36,575 bases of DNA. Origin: a virus. The DNA lies in the IMG/VR virus record IMGVR_UViG_3300030329_003889, positions 1-36,575 of that record; one strand, given 5' to 3'. The notes beneath the pieces are model-generated. The model was not told where the DNA came from. It saw nothing but the letters and a program-made list of their open reading frames with translations, and ran no database searches. Positions within the stretch are counted from its first letter, which is position 1; each line of letters opens with the position of its first letter. Made by a program: the position numbers and the translations under genes. Positions 19,695-28,363 of this stretch are shown here, one piece after another.

Positions 19695-22618
19695 TGTTGG
19701 TTAAGAATTCAGATAATAGTATAATAAATTTGACTGATATTCGTGTGATTATTGGTGAAAATCAAGAAGAAGAGACAATTGACATTGATTTTTACGCTGA
19801 AATGCCAATATCAAAGGATAGTCTTAACAATCCACAAACGGGTTGGATGTTTGATCAAGAATTTAGAGCGTCTTTGAGCGTGTATGTTATAGAAATTACA
19901 GATCCAAAGGTCTACAATGTTCTTAAGAAGCTGGATAAGTCCGAAACAGCACAAGTTTTATATGAAAAAAGAAAAAGCTTTGTTTATGATATTGTTAAAC
20001 CCCCAAGATTGACTGAAAAGCAGATTTTATCGCTAGGAAAACACAAAGATCAGGATGGAAACATGATATATAAGGTTCCATTTAAGATCGACAGACCAAG
20101 AGTCAGGAGAAAGACGGAGGCTACTGGAACTTTGGCATATTTTCTGATCCCTGTTTTGGACAGCGGTGATGATAGCGACGAATCTTTCGTAAAAACGGCT
20201 TTTCGTAAAGAAATAATTCTTAATAGTAAGCCTTCATTAGCAGTTAAGCAGTTTTCAACTGTTGATACTTCTCCAGACTCTTCAACTAGCGTCGTTCAGG
20301 GGCATTATCATACATATTATGTTGATGAAGACGGGAATGGTTATGCCTCCTCAGCTTTTTCTGAAGCTGGGCAGTATAATCCAAACGCTCAACATAAACA
20401 TAAGATAATAGACGGTAAAGTTCAAGCAGCAAGGTCAGTTGTGACGGGAAAAATCCACGTTCATGCGATTGAGTCCCTCTCCGTTGTCGAAAAAGAAAAT
20501 TCTGGCATTGTTGATACAAGAAATATAGAGAAAACAGTCGTTGAATCGAAACTTTCTTCCACAGTTGCTGAAAATATCAAAATTCCAACAGTACAGACCA
20601 ATATAGGTGTTGTGCCAAAGGGTATTGTGGCACCTTCTGCGAGGCGAGTAGAGGTTTCTACTGCAAAGGCTAACATGTCTGATTCTTTTTCCGATTTAAC
20701 GCTCTCAAAAGACGAAAACAACAATAATAATATGGTTTTTGCTTTAAATTTTAACAATTTGGTTAAACAAAGTAGTTTTTTGACAACTTTGCCTAATAAT
20801 AATTCTTTGAAGGACCTGTTTATCTCTAATTCTAAAATTTTATCTTTAAAAGTGTATAGAACTCGTCTAGACGAGGAAAAAGGTCCTGGCACCTCTAAAG
20901 AACAGTCAGAAAAGCCTTTTCTTGTCGCAGAGTCCAGTGACAACAACAATAGAACCCTGGTTGCGAAGAAAAAATATGTTGATTTTGAAAATAATGATGC
21001 TAGTAAGAACTCCAAAGATCGCCGAGACACCGAAAACAAGGGCCAATTGGTTGGCAGCATTTCAGAACTAATAATTAACAATACTAATATGGGAATTAGA
21101 CAATTTGCATGTTCTGACAACGCTGCTTCGAGATTAACTAATGGAAAATTTAAATATTACGTAGAGGCTGAAATAACAGACCCACTTCCGGAAACTTTAG
21201 AAAAATTTGCAAAAGAAATGACAAACAATAAGACTCAGCTTGAGAATTATTTCGCATCTGTGGGCTCCAAGAAAGCCAACACTTCTTTTAACTACGATTC
21301 ATTAGCTAACAGATTTAAGGCGAACTTTATTAATGTTTTTTACGAGAACAATTTAAATGCTCCAATGTTAGAGGCGATGCAAACATATAAAAAAGTTTTG
21401 TCGTATTTCCAATCCACCGCAGATCTATCTGTAGCTTCTTTATACGCCATGGTCGACCCAAGAACGGCAACACTAGACACCATACAGCAAATAATCAGTT
21501 TACACCAGCAACTTATAACTAGAATCAACAAGCTGTTGGGTCGAGAAGCAAGTGGCACAAGCAAGAAAAAGGTAAAAGACGGCGCAGCCGGCACCTATAC
21601 GGGTCAAAACTCTGATAAGAGAAAAATAAAAGTTAATAAACATTTTGTTAATAACCTTTTCACAAGAGATATAACACAGCAAAAGAATATTGGATACGAT
21701 TTCTTAGGACAGAAAACCACTGAAGAGGGGGGCCTCAAAAGTGTTTCTGTGGCGGATATGAAAAGTAGATTTGATAAGGAGTTGAGAAAGGTAAACATAC
21801 AACCAAACCAAGAAACCTTAGAGTTGTCTGGTAAGTCATACACTATAAATAAGGTAGGTGAACTAACCCCGGATAGAATTTTAATTGCCGGGAAGAAAAA
21901 CGCAGTCACAGATCCAAAAGATGTAATGCAAAATCTTAATGCTAATTTGTTGATTACTCAAGTTAACCAAAAACAACAAACGAGAAAACAACTTCTAAAA
22001 GACAAAGAACTCCAGGCCAGTAAAGAGGTGATCAAGTGGGCCAACAATACAAATATTACAGTTATAAGTTTACAATCTGAAATGCTAGAACAGCTAGAAG
22101 GTGCTGATGTGGTTGACTTAAAAACAAGCCTCACTGGAAGTGGTATTGATACAAAAGAATTGCAATCACAAATAAAGAGGCGCAAACAGGAATCGACAAA
22201 ACCCGGTATTTTAACAAAAATATATAATTCATTCTTTGACACGAATTTGACAAATAAGAATAATAGGTTTGTAAAAAAACTAGAGGAAAAAACCAGCGAA
22301 GAATTACAAGAGTTACCATATCACACAATCGCTTTGGCGAGCGAAGTATCGGGCTCGGGACCAGTAGAATACCCAAACTCTTATCAGAACTATGTTAACA
22401 TGTACAAGGTTGAGATTTTCGATGGTTACGAAGAGTCTCAAAATGGTGATAAATCAACTTTGTCGCCTAAATACAAAGAGCTAAAAGACATGAATCAAGT
22501 AAAGGGAAACACCCTTGCACGCCTTGTTCCTTATGAGAATGTTGATATCGATATTAGGCAAGAAAAAAACTTACAATTACCTGTTTTAGATGAGCACTTT
22601 ATATTGAGAGAAGATTAA
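19694..22618 (+). CDS. Large structural protein with three HxH pairs
   Basis: A 974-residue protein starting at ATG 19694, which overlaps the previous stop as TAATG. A TTG two codons earlier (19688) is also possible, because GGAG at 19680-19683 sits 4 nt from TTG and 10 nt from ATG. Residues 200-258 contain three His-x-His pairs (H204/H206, H234/H236, H255/H257) in a Gly/Asn/Asp-rich setting (GHYHTYYVDEDGNG). This recalls metal-binding HxH motifs in some phage spike and fibre proteins. N-terminal residues 10-160 look beta-rich; the rest is a lysine/glutamate-rich, partly helical stretch. I do not recognise the whole protein. It precedes a 1,194-residue protein with which it overlaps by one base, and is probably part of the baseplate or tail tip. 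Confidence 0.8.
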   Translation: MLVKNSDNSIINLTDIRVIIGENQEEETIDIDFYAEMPISKDSLNNPQTGWMFDQEFRASLSVYVIEITDPKVYNVLKKLDKSETAQVLYEKRKSFVYDIVKPPRLTEKQILSLGKHKDQDGNMIYKVPFKIDRPRVRRKTEATGTLAYFLIPVLDSGDDSDESFVKTAFRKEIILNSKPSLAVKQFSTVDTSPDSSTSVVQGHYHTYYVDEDGNGYASSAFSEAGQYNPNAQHKHKIIDGKVQAARSVVTGKIHVHAIESLSVVEKENSGIVDTRNIEKTVVESKLSSTVAENIKIPTVQTNIGVVPKGIVAPSARRVEVSTAKANMSDSFSDLTLSKDENNNNNMVFALNFNNLVKQSSFLTTLPNNNSLKDLFISNSKILSLKVYRTRLDEEKGPGTSKEQSEKPFLVAESSDNNNRTLVAKKKYVDFENNDASKNSKDRRDTENKGQLVGSISELIINNTNMGIRQFACSDNAASRLTNGKFKYYVEAEITDPLPETLEKFAKEMTNNKTQLENYFASVGSKKANTSFNYDSLANRFKANFINVFYENNLNAPMLEAMQTYKKVLSYFQSTADLSVASLYAMVDPRTATLDTIQQIISLHQQLITRINKLLGREASGTSKKKVKDGAAGTYTGQNSDKRKIKVNKHFVNNLFTRDITQQKNIGYDFLGQKTTEEGGLKSVSVADMKSRFDKELRKVNIQPNQETLELSGKSYTINKVGELTPDRILIAGKKNAVTDPKDVMQNLNANLLITQVNQKQQTRKQLLKDKELQASKEVIKWANNTNITVISLQSEMLEQLEGADVVDLKTSLTGSGIDTKELQSQIKRRKQESTKPGILTKIYNSFFDTNLTNKNNRFVKKLEEKTSEELQELPYHTIALASEVSGSGPVEYPNSYQNYVNMYKVEIFDGYEESQNGDKSTLSPKYKELKDMNQVKGNTLARLVPYENVDIDIRQEKNLQLPVLDEHFILRED

Positions 22619-25600
22619 TGACATTTTATAAACCAAATTTTAAAAAGATTACCGATGCATTTAAAGATATTAAAGAATCTGTTACCCAATTTCTTCCGGA
22701 AGAGGAACAAGAAGAATCAAATATACCAGATACAAAAGTAAACAAGTCAGAAGTAGTTGTAGGAAATATTACACCTCCTCAAGACCCAGGCCCTAAAAAG
22801 CCTCCTATAGGAACTGTTGATTTAGGGAAAAAGATATCTGATTTAACAAAGACAGACTACGAAACCAAATCAGGCATGCCGACTTCAACAGGAGTCGGAG
22901 GCAAACAAATAGACTTGCCTATCCCTGAAGAACAGTTGATTGTTAGCAAAGAAGATACGGTTCCTATGTTTATAGATACAGAAATAGCCGACTTTCTTTC
23001 AAAGCTAAAGCCTGTGGAATATGAAGCCTTGTTGTGTAATGATGGTACGTTGACAAACAACGATACAGAACCACAAGCTTGGGATCAGGCGTACAATATT
23101 TTGATCAAGCCAGTTGGCTTGGCAAGCTACCTCAATGCGATTACCTCTCAATACGTTAACGAAGGGGCATACCAGACTAGTGATCTAGCTAGACTTCTTG
23201 CCGGCGCTACATGGACAACATATTCTAGTTTAAATCAGAAAGATGTTTCAGGTGTTAAATTTGGTTTTTTAAGAAATCAAATACAAAAGCAATCCGGCAC
23301 CGACTCAACTGTAAAACAGAGTTTCCTACAAATTAAAAAAGACACTAATGCGACATGGCCCGAACACGAAGACCCCTTCCAGGCCGCGCCTCTATATGCG
23401 GACAATTTCGGTCAAGCGTACGAGAATACTCAGGGGTTCAATACTCCACTTTTTTCAAGAATAAAAAACCTAGCTCTTGCCCCCGGTTTAGCTACTGACA
23501 CTATTGAGGGAGACAACGTTAGTTATTTTGCGGCTACAAACAGCAGTGCGAAGAAAAACTCTCCAAACACTGGGGTTCGGGAAAGAATAATCATGAGAAC
23601 TCCAATGAGAGCCTCGGGTCTTTCCGGCATGTTGGAGAGCGATAAAAATGTTCTTACAACATTAAAGCAAGTTATCACCCCAACAATACAACAGTTCGGT
23701 GCAAACAACCCAGTGATCACAGACATAAAAACTTTTTATGATTACGTTTGCAAGTATGAGACACCGAAATCACAAGATTTTTCAAATCTTAAGCCCACAC
23801 CCGGTCGCGATTTGTATGTGGACTCTGAGTCTGTTTACAAGTATTATGAACAGACGTATGAAGAATTTATCAAATCAGAAGCAGTAAGTGAAAATACTTT
23901 GCCGGATTATAACATTAATACAATGCACGATAAGTGGAGCCCTCTTCAGCAGTTGCTTGTTGGCAATTTTCAAGAGTTTGAGTCTTTGGTAAACAATTCA
24001 GATTTTGATGATTATTATAATTACGCAACCTTAGAAGGTATTATTGATCCACTAAGTATACTTAATCAGGCTGCTGCCCTCAGTGATAAATTTAAAAGCC
24101 AAAACTATTTTAGAGAGTGGACCAAGGGTGCACAATTTGTGGGAGACAATTTCCAGAATTTCCCGGTCTTCAATAAAGCTGACGATTTAATCTTTCCGGC
24201 TAAGTCTGCGATTATCGATACTATAGAGAAAGATCCGTTTGGCGGTCAATATCCAATGCACAACAGAATTACTTTAAAGATGCCGCCTCCTTCTTATTTG
24301 AAAAGAAAAAATGCAATCACTGAGGAGTTTGATTTAAGAGCACTAATGGGAGGTCTGCTGGAGAAGTTCGCGGGACCACCTTTAGATCATGCATATTTAA
24401 CCAGAATATTAAAGCATATAGAATCCGCGAATAGTGGTGACGAAACAATCGCCTATCCTCCAATAAAGGCAAGCGCCGGAGTTTTTATTACAAAAGATAA
24501 AGGATATTGGGAAGACTATGTTACTGACAAGTGGTGGCTTGCGACACCAGAAAGAACAACTGAAAAAAATTATAGTTTTTCTGTAAGTTCTTTGAACCAG
24601 CCGTCATTGCAGTTTTTAGAATTTCTCACAAACTTGGCAAAATACGAAAATAAGTTATATGGATACGCTCCCGGAAAAGAGGAAGACAAAACATATTTGA
24701 GCTTATTGAAATCTAATAATAGGAACGCCGAAGAATCGCTTCAGGTGATAGAAAATAAAAGTAATGAAAACTATCTTAGAGCCACTCTTAGGTCCTTAAA
24801 CAAGGTCTTCCAATGTACAAGAACTTTTTCGGAAATTCTTGAAGGTAAGTTGGCACCTTCTCAAATTATTGGTTTTAGAATCAAAAAATATAAGACTGAT
24901 GCAGCAGGTGTAAAAGCCGCAAAACCAATTTCGACATTTTTTATATCGAACACAAATAATCAAGAGGATATGAAAAACCGCATATTTGATTTTTATGATA
25001 CAAGAGTCAAATACGGCGAAAAATATGTATATGATATAAACGCACTACATTTCGTTGTGGGTACAAAATATATGTATAAATCAGTTACTGAGCCTCGCTT
25101 GCTGGCCACAAAAAATAAAAGCTTTTACGAGATGCAGGCAATCGTTGATTCGTTCCCTCATGTCAAAATCGTAGAAGTTCCTTATGAAACAGATATTCCA
25201 CTATTAGTCATAGACAAGCCACCTTTGGCACCAGAAGTGGAACCGGTTCCATTTAAGAATGTTGACAATAAATTGCTTTGGCTTTTAAGGCCACAACTTG
25301 GCGAGGCAGAGGAAGTGCCAATTCTTCTTCTAGATAGTGATCAAGACATGTTGAAGGAGCAATATGAGGCGCAATACGGTGGAATCCTAGGACAAGGGTT
25401 AGATAAAATACCAGAAAGCCCCGTAAGTGATTTGGTTGCCGCTCTAGCCCTTGCTGCTCAAAAAGAAGCCGGTTTTGGAGAGGTTGGCGTCTCGCCATTG
25501 ACTTATCGAGGAGACGATCTCACAAAGAGATATCAAGTATTTAGACTCTCTACGGCTCCAAATAGTTATTCTGATTTCAAAAATGCCGAATTAATAAGAG

Positions 25601-26202
25601 AGGTCGGGAGTGATTTTTCAACGTCAACAAGTTTTAAAGACGATTTAAAGCCAAATCAAAAATATTATTATATATTTAGATCAATCGACGTGCACAACAA
25701 TCTGTCTAATCCAACGCCGATTTATGAGGTCGAACTTATAAATGACTCTGGGACAGTATATATTGAAACAAAAATTTACGAGTTCCCAAAACCAGACAAG
25801 ATCTCTTCTAAGCCGGTAAAACGTTTTATTTCAATTGAACCTGCGTTTGCTCAAAGAATCATCAACCCAGAGACCAGTGGGATCACCGAGGACGCTCAAG
25901 GCTTTACAACAACTGCCGGGAAAAGTAAGGATATAAAACTCGGAGTTGCAAAACAATCAATATTCGGAGGCAACAAAAGAATAAAAGTTAGGTTGACCTC
26001 TAAACAAACAAACAGAAAAATTGATTTTAATGTCGATTTCGCTGTTAAAAATACGGTGACTGAAGAGAGTAAAAATCCGGATAAATGGGGCAAAAACAAG
26101 ATTGTGTTGCCGCCTATTGGCCCAATTGACGTACCCGTCTTCGGCCCGGTGGACGTGTTCCCAGAGCCTCAATCAACAGAGGATCCGGATGAGTGTAGCT
26201 AA
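22618..26202 (+). CDS. Large structural protein with C-terminal FN3-like domain
   Basis: A 1,194-residue protein, not assigned to a named family. The N-terminal 115 residues are charged and proline-rich (likely flexible), followed by a long mixed alpha/beta body. Residues about 957-1045 look like a fibronectin type III-like beta sandwich: TKRYQVFRLST, a FKDDLKPNQKYYYIFRSID strand pair and a closing IYEVELI strand. The C-terminus is Pro-rich (PPIGPIDVPVFGPVDVFPEP) and ends in Cys-Ser. FN3 domains in phages are often exposed on the virion and can contact cell-surface sugar. It is the last gene of the coupled block that starts at gp25: ATG overlaps the preceding stop, and an 82-nt gap follows. 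Confidence 0.8.
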   Translation: MTFYKPNFKKITDAFKDIKESVTQFLPEEEQEESNIPDTKVNKSEVVVGNITPPQDPGPKKPPIGTVDLGKKISDLTKTDYETKSGMPTSTGVGGKQIDLPIPEEQLIVSKEDTVPMFIDTEIADFLSKLKPVEYEALLCNDGTLTNNDTEPQAWDQAYNILIKPVGLASYLNAITSQYVNEGAYQTSDLARLLAGATWTTYSSLNQKDVSGVKFGFLRNQIQKQSGTDSTVKQSFLQIKKDTNATWPEHEDPFQAAPLYADNFGQAYENTQGFNTPLFSRIKNLALAPGLATDTIEGDNVSYFAATNSSAKKNSPNTGVRERIIMRTPMRASGLSGMLESDKNVLTTLKQVITPTIQQFGANNPVITDIKTFYDYVCKYETPKSQDFSNLKPTPGRDLYVDSESVYKYYEQTYEEFIKSEAVSENTLPDYNINTMHDKWSPLQQLLVGNFQEFESLVNNSDFDDYYNYATLEGIIDPLSILNQAAALSDKFKSQNYFREWTKGAQFVGDNFQNFPVFNKADDLIFPAKSAIIDTIEKDPFGGQYPMHNRITLKMPPPSYLKRKNAITEEFDLRALMGGLLEKFAGPPLDHAYLTRILKHIESANSGDETIAYPPIKASAGVFITKDKGYWEDYVTDKWWLATPERTTEKNYSFSVSSLNQPSLQFLEFLTNLAKYENKLYGYAPGKEEDKTYLSLLKSNNRNAEESLQVIENKSNENYLRATLRSLNKVFQCTRTFSEILEGKLAPSQIIGFRIKKYKTDAAGVKAAKPISTFFISNTNNQEDMKNRIFDFYDTRVKYGEKYVYDINALHFVVGTKYMYKSVTEPRLLATKNKSFYEMQAIVDSFPHVKIVEVPYETDIPLLVIDKPPLAPEVEPVPFKNVDNKLLWLLRPQLGEAEEVPILLLDSDQDMLKEQYEAQYGGILGQGLDKIPESPVSDLVAALALAAQKEAGFGEVGVSPLTYRGDDLTKRYQVFRLSTAPNSYSDFKNAELIREVGSDFSTSTSFKDDLKPNQKYYYIFRSIDVHNNLSNPTPIYEVELINDSGTVYIETKIYEFPKPDKISSKPVKRFISIEPAFAQRIINPETSGITEDAQGFTTTAGKSKDIKLGVAKQSIFGGNKRIKVRLTSKQTNRKIDFNVDFAVKNTVTEESKNPDKWGKNKIVLPPIGPIDVPVFGPVDVFPEPQSTEDPDECS

Positions 26203-26218
26203 TAAACGGTGATTTTTA

Positions 26219-26255
26219 TTGAAAAAGTGCTATTTAGGAATACGATACTATTTAT
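26219..26255 (+). promoter_or_regulatory. Possible promoter in the largest intergenic gap
   Basis: The 82-nt gap before 26285 is the biggest in the window. It contains TTGAAA (26219-26224) with TACGAT 16 nt downstream (26241-26246; 4/6 match to a -10 box) or GATACT at 26244-26249, and the box CTATTTAT at 26248-26255. CTATTTAT also occurs in the gap before the holin-like gene. A new transcription start here would separate the three following structural genes from the upstream block. This is inference from weak matches. Confidence 0.3.
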
Positions 26256-26272
26256 GTTGAAAACGTTATAAC

Positions 26273-26277
26273 AGGAG
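26273..26277 (+). promoter_or_regulatory. Strong ribosome binding site for the gene at 26285
   Basis: AGGAG sits 7 nt before ATG in an A-rich leader. It is clearly stronger than the sites of most structural genes in this window, suggesting high expression of the following protein. Confidence 0.65.
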
Positions 26278-26284
26278 TAAAAAT

Positions 26285-27250
26285 ATGGGGTTTCTCGATA
26301 ATTCAGGTGACATCATTTTAGACGCAGTACTTACCGACACCGGTAGAATGAGACTTGCAAGAGGTGATGGCTCTTTTAAAATTGCAAAGTTCGCTTTAGG
26401 CGATGATGAAATCAATTACGAATTGTATAGAAATGCAAATCATTCTTTGGGAGCACATCCTAGTGGTAGTGCATACTACGATCTTGACATTTTACAGAGC
26501 CCTGTGCTTGAGGCATTCACAAACAACACTTCATTTTTGAAGTCAAAATTGATTACACTTTCTAACACTAATCTTTTGTATCTTCCTGTTTTAAAACTTA
26601 ATGAAGGCGACACCAAAACAAAACGAAACGCCACAGCAAACCAAGCTCTTGATAAGTTTGTTGTAACAGTTGACGAAACAACTTCTAAGTTTGTGCCTGA
26701 CGGCCTCAGAGAAGAAGGAGACCCTGTGGGTATCATGAATGGTCTCACCGGAGAAGGTGTCACAGTTAGAGTTGATCAGGGTCTTGATACTTCGGATATT
26801 GACCCTTCTCAGACTCTTGATTCGGAACTTTATGAACCTCAATATCTCATTGAAATTGACAACCGTTTTGGCCGTATTGCCAATCCGGACAACCCTCTTC
26901 AGAGTCTTACACCTTCTTTTATTGACGATGACAATATCGCGGCCTACTATGTTACAGACGCGACCGACGGATCTTTTGTAACAAACAACGGTAACACGCT
27001 AACAACTGCCGATTCTGGACAGACAATTGCTGGTCCTCGCGGCTCGATGCTCGCTTTCAAGATTCTGTCTTCAGTTGAGCTTCAACGAAGCAATACGCTT
27101 TTCACAAAAGTGGGTGTTAACGATGAAACTTGGACAGACTCAGCTTCTAGCGCAGAAGATGTTCGATATATCGACACAACAGTTAGAGTGACCGGGCTGA
27201 CAACTGGATATAGATTAGACATTCCGGTTAGATTCATTAAATTAAGATAA
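26285..27250 (+). CDS. Virion structural protein with LDxxLTxxG N-terminal module
   Basis: A 321-residue protein with a conserved-looking N-terminus (residues 3-45): FLDNSGDIILDAVLTDTG, RMRLARGDG, then FKIAKFALGDDEINY. I associate this start with hypothetical or virion proteins of marine phages, but know no assigned function. The middle and C-terminal parts are beta-rich, with Asp/Thr-rich loops and a final strand, GYRLDIPVRFIKL. It has a strong ribosome binding site and follows the largest gap in the window, so it may be made in quantity. Its synonymous codons look somewhat different (many CTT and TCT) from the upstream genes, consistent with high expression, though I did not compute this. 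It shares its N-terminal pattern with the protein at 18711-19694 and is followed 14 nt later by the first of two paralogous proteins. Confidence 0.85.
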   Translation: MGFLDNSGDIILDAVLTDTGRMRLARGDGSFKIAKFALGDDEINYELYRNANHSLGAHPSGSAYYDLDILQSPVLEAFTNNTSFLKSKLITLSNTNLLYLPVLKLNEGDTKTKRNATANQALDKFVVTVDETTSKFVPDGLREEGDPVGIMNGLTGEGVTVRVDQGLDTSDIDPSQTLDSELYEPQYLIEIDNRFGRIANPDNPLQSLTPSFIDDDNIAAYYVTDATDGSFVTNNGNTLTTADSGQTIAGPRGSMLAFKILSSVELQRSNTLFTKVGVNDETWTDSASSAEDVRYIDTTVRVTGLTTGYRLDIPVRFIKLR

Positions 27251-27264
27251 TATAGGTAAAAAAC

Positions 27265-28338
27265 ATGGCTAACGCATTTAAAAATTTAAAACCCCAAGAT
27301 ACTACAATTACTAGGACGCCTCTACATGAGGCTATTCCTCTTACCGGTACAATCGTCTCCGGAACTTACCAAACAGTCCCAGGAACAGAGTTGGCAATCA
27401 AGAATTATTCTCATGGAATTTTCCAGTCAGCTTATGATTATCCTCACTTAAGTTCTTCTGCAAATCACATTTTTGATCTTAGCTTTGGTTATAGTGCTAA
27501 TTCCACGATTTCCCAAAGTGTTGCAACAACAGGTTACGCGGGTTTTCAACAAGATAAGAAAATCAACATTTATAATGAAATGGCTCAGGTTCTAATGGGT
27601 CATGATGCAACTGGCTCTATTAAGGAATTTAAGATTCCTGGCGGTGACACAATCCGCGAAGCATTCTTTGTGAGTTTTACAAGATTGCTCACTAAAGATG
27701 AGATTGATAAAAACAATTTCTCTCTGAGCATGAATAAGAAAATTTCATATACCCCTGGTAATGCTAGAACAGCAATGATCCTTGACGAAATTACATTGCC
27801 GCAATCTAATAACGAAACAGTCTTTTACACAGACTCTCCGGCTGGCGAATATTCTGTTTTGTCAAGTTCTATGTCTGGTAGTGTTGGACTTTTGTTCTAT
27901 CAAGCAGGAATCGCAGTCCTGGGTACTTCCTCCATCAAAGAGCTTACCGGTGCGGTATCTCTAGGCGGAGCTAGCTACGCAGGAGCAGAGGGTGGCGAAA
28001 TGGTTGGTGCAATGGTTACCTCTTCTATTTCTGGTAATTGTGATAACTTCCGTTTCCACTATGGAAACTGTGACTTCAACAATACAACGGAATTGAACTC
28101 AACAATTCACTTCTGTAGAGCTAATCACAACGAGTTTAACTACAGTGCTAATCCAACATACTTGAGTTCTAGTAAGATTCGAGTCAAAGAGAGCACGCTG
28201 GATGAACCAGTTTCTTATATTACAACCGTTGGTTTGTATTCGCCTGATAATGAGTTGTTGGCAACAGCCAAGTTGTCAGAACCTCTTAAGAAGACGCCAA
28301 ATACGGAGTTGACTTTAAGAGTACGACTAGACTATTAG
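27265..28338 (+). CDS. Structural protein, first of two paralogues
   Basis: A 357-residue Ser/Gly/Thr-rich protein without a named family known to me. The C-terminal 60 residues carry the motif YSANPTYL, then YITTVGLYSPDNELLATAKL, then EPLKK and a closing LRVRLDY. The next gene has matching segments (YSNNPTF; YISKIGVYDDQKNLIGIAKV; RPVKK; FKLKIDI). A mid-protein segment GLLFYQAGIAVLG also matches GVVLYNEGVILLTG in the neighbour. These are therefore paralogues or share most of a domain. The beta-rich composition and position in the structural block suggest a tail, baseplate or fibre-base protein. ATG follows a short A/T-rich gap with TAGGT about 8 nt upstream. Confidence 0.83.
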   Translation: MANAFKNLKPQDTTITRTPLHEAIPLTGTIVSGTYQTVPGTELAIKNYSHGIFQSAYDYPHLSSSANHIFDLSFGYSANSTISQSVATTGYAGFQQDKKINIYNEMAQVLMGHDATGSIKEFKIPGGDTIREAFFVSFTRLLTKDEIDKNNFSLSMNKKISYTPGNARTAMILDEITLPQSNNETVFYTDSPAGEYSVLSSSMSGSVGLLFYQAGIAVLGTSSIKELTGAVSLGGASYAGAEGGEMVGAMVTSSISGNCDNFRFHYGNCDFNNTTELNSTIHFCRANHNEFNYSANPTYLSSSKIRVKESTLDEPVSYITTVGLYSPDNELLATAKLSEPLKKTPNTELTLRVRLDY

Positions 28339-28347
28339 GCCGCTCAA

Positions 28348-28353
28348 AAGGAG
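28348..28353 (+). promoter_or_regulatory. Ribosome binding site supporting a TTG start
   Basis: AAGGAG lies 10 nt before TTG 28364. No ATG is near the start in this frame, so this site decides the start of the following gene. Confidence 0.6.
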
Positions 28354-28363
28354 TAGCTTATAA

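Noticed and set aside
20461-21120. A 219-codon open frame on the - strand.
   Set aside because: It lies fully inside the convincing + strand gene at 19694-22618, has low-complexity Leu/Ser/Phe content typical of an antisense shadow, and has no ribosome binding site or neighbours on that strand.
26203-26284. Possible transcription terminator in the largest gap.
   Set aside because: No GC-rich inverted repeat followed by a T run is visible; the T-rich stretch near 26212-26220 has no stem before it.
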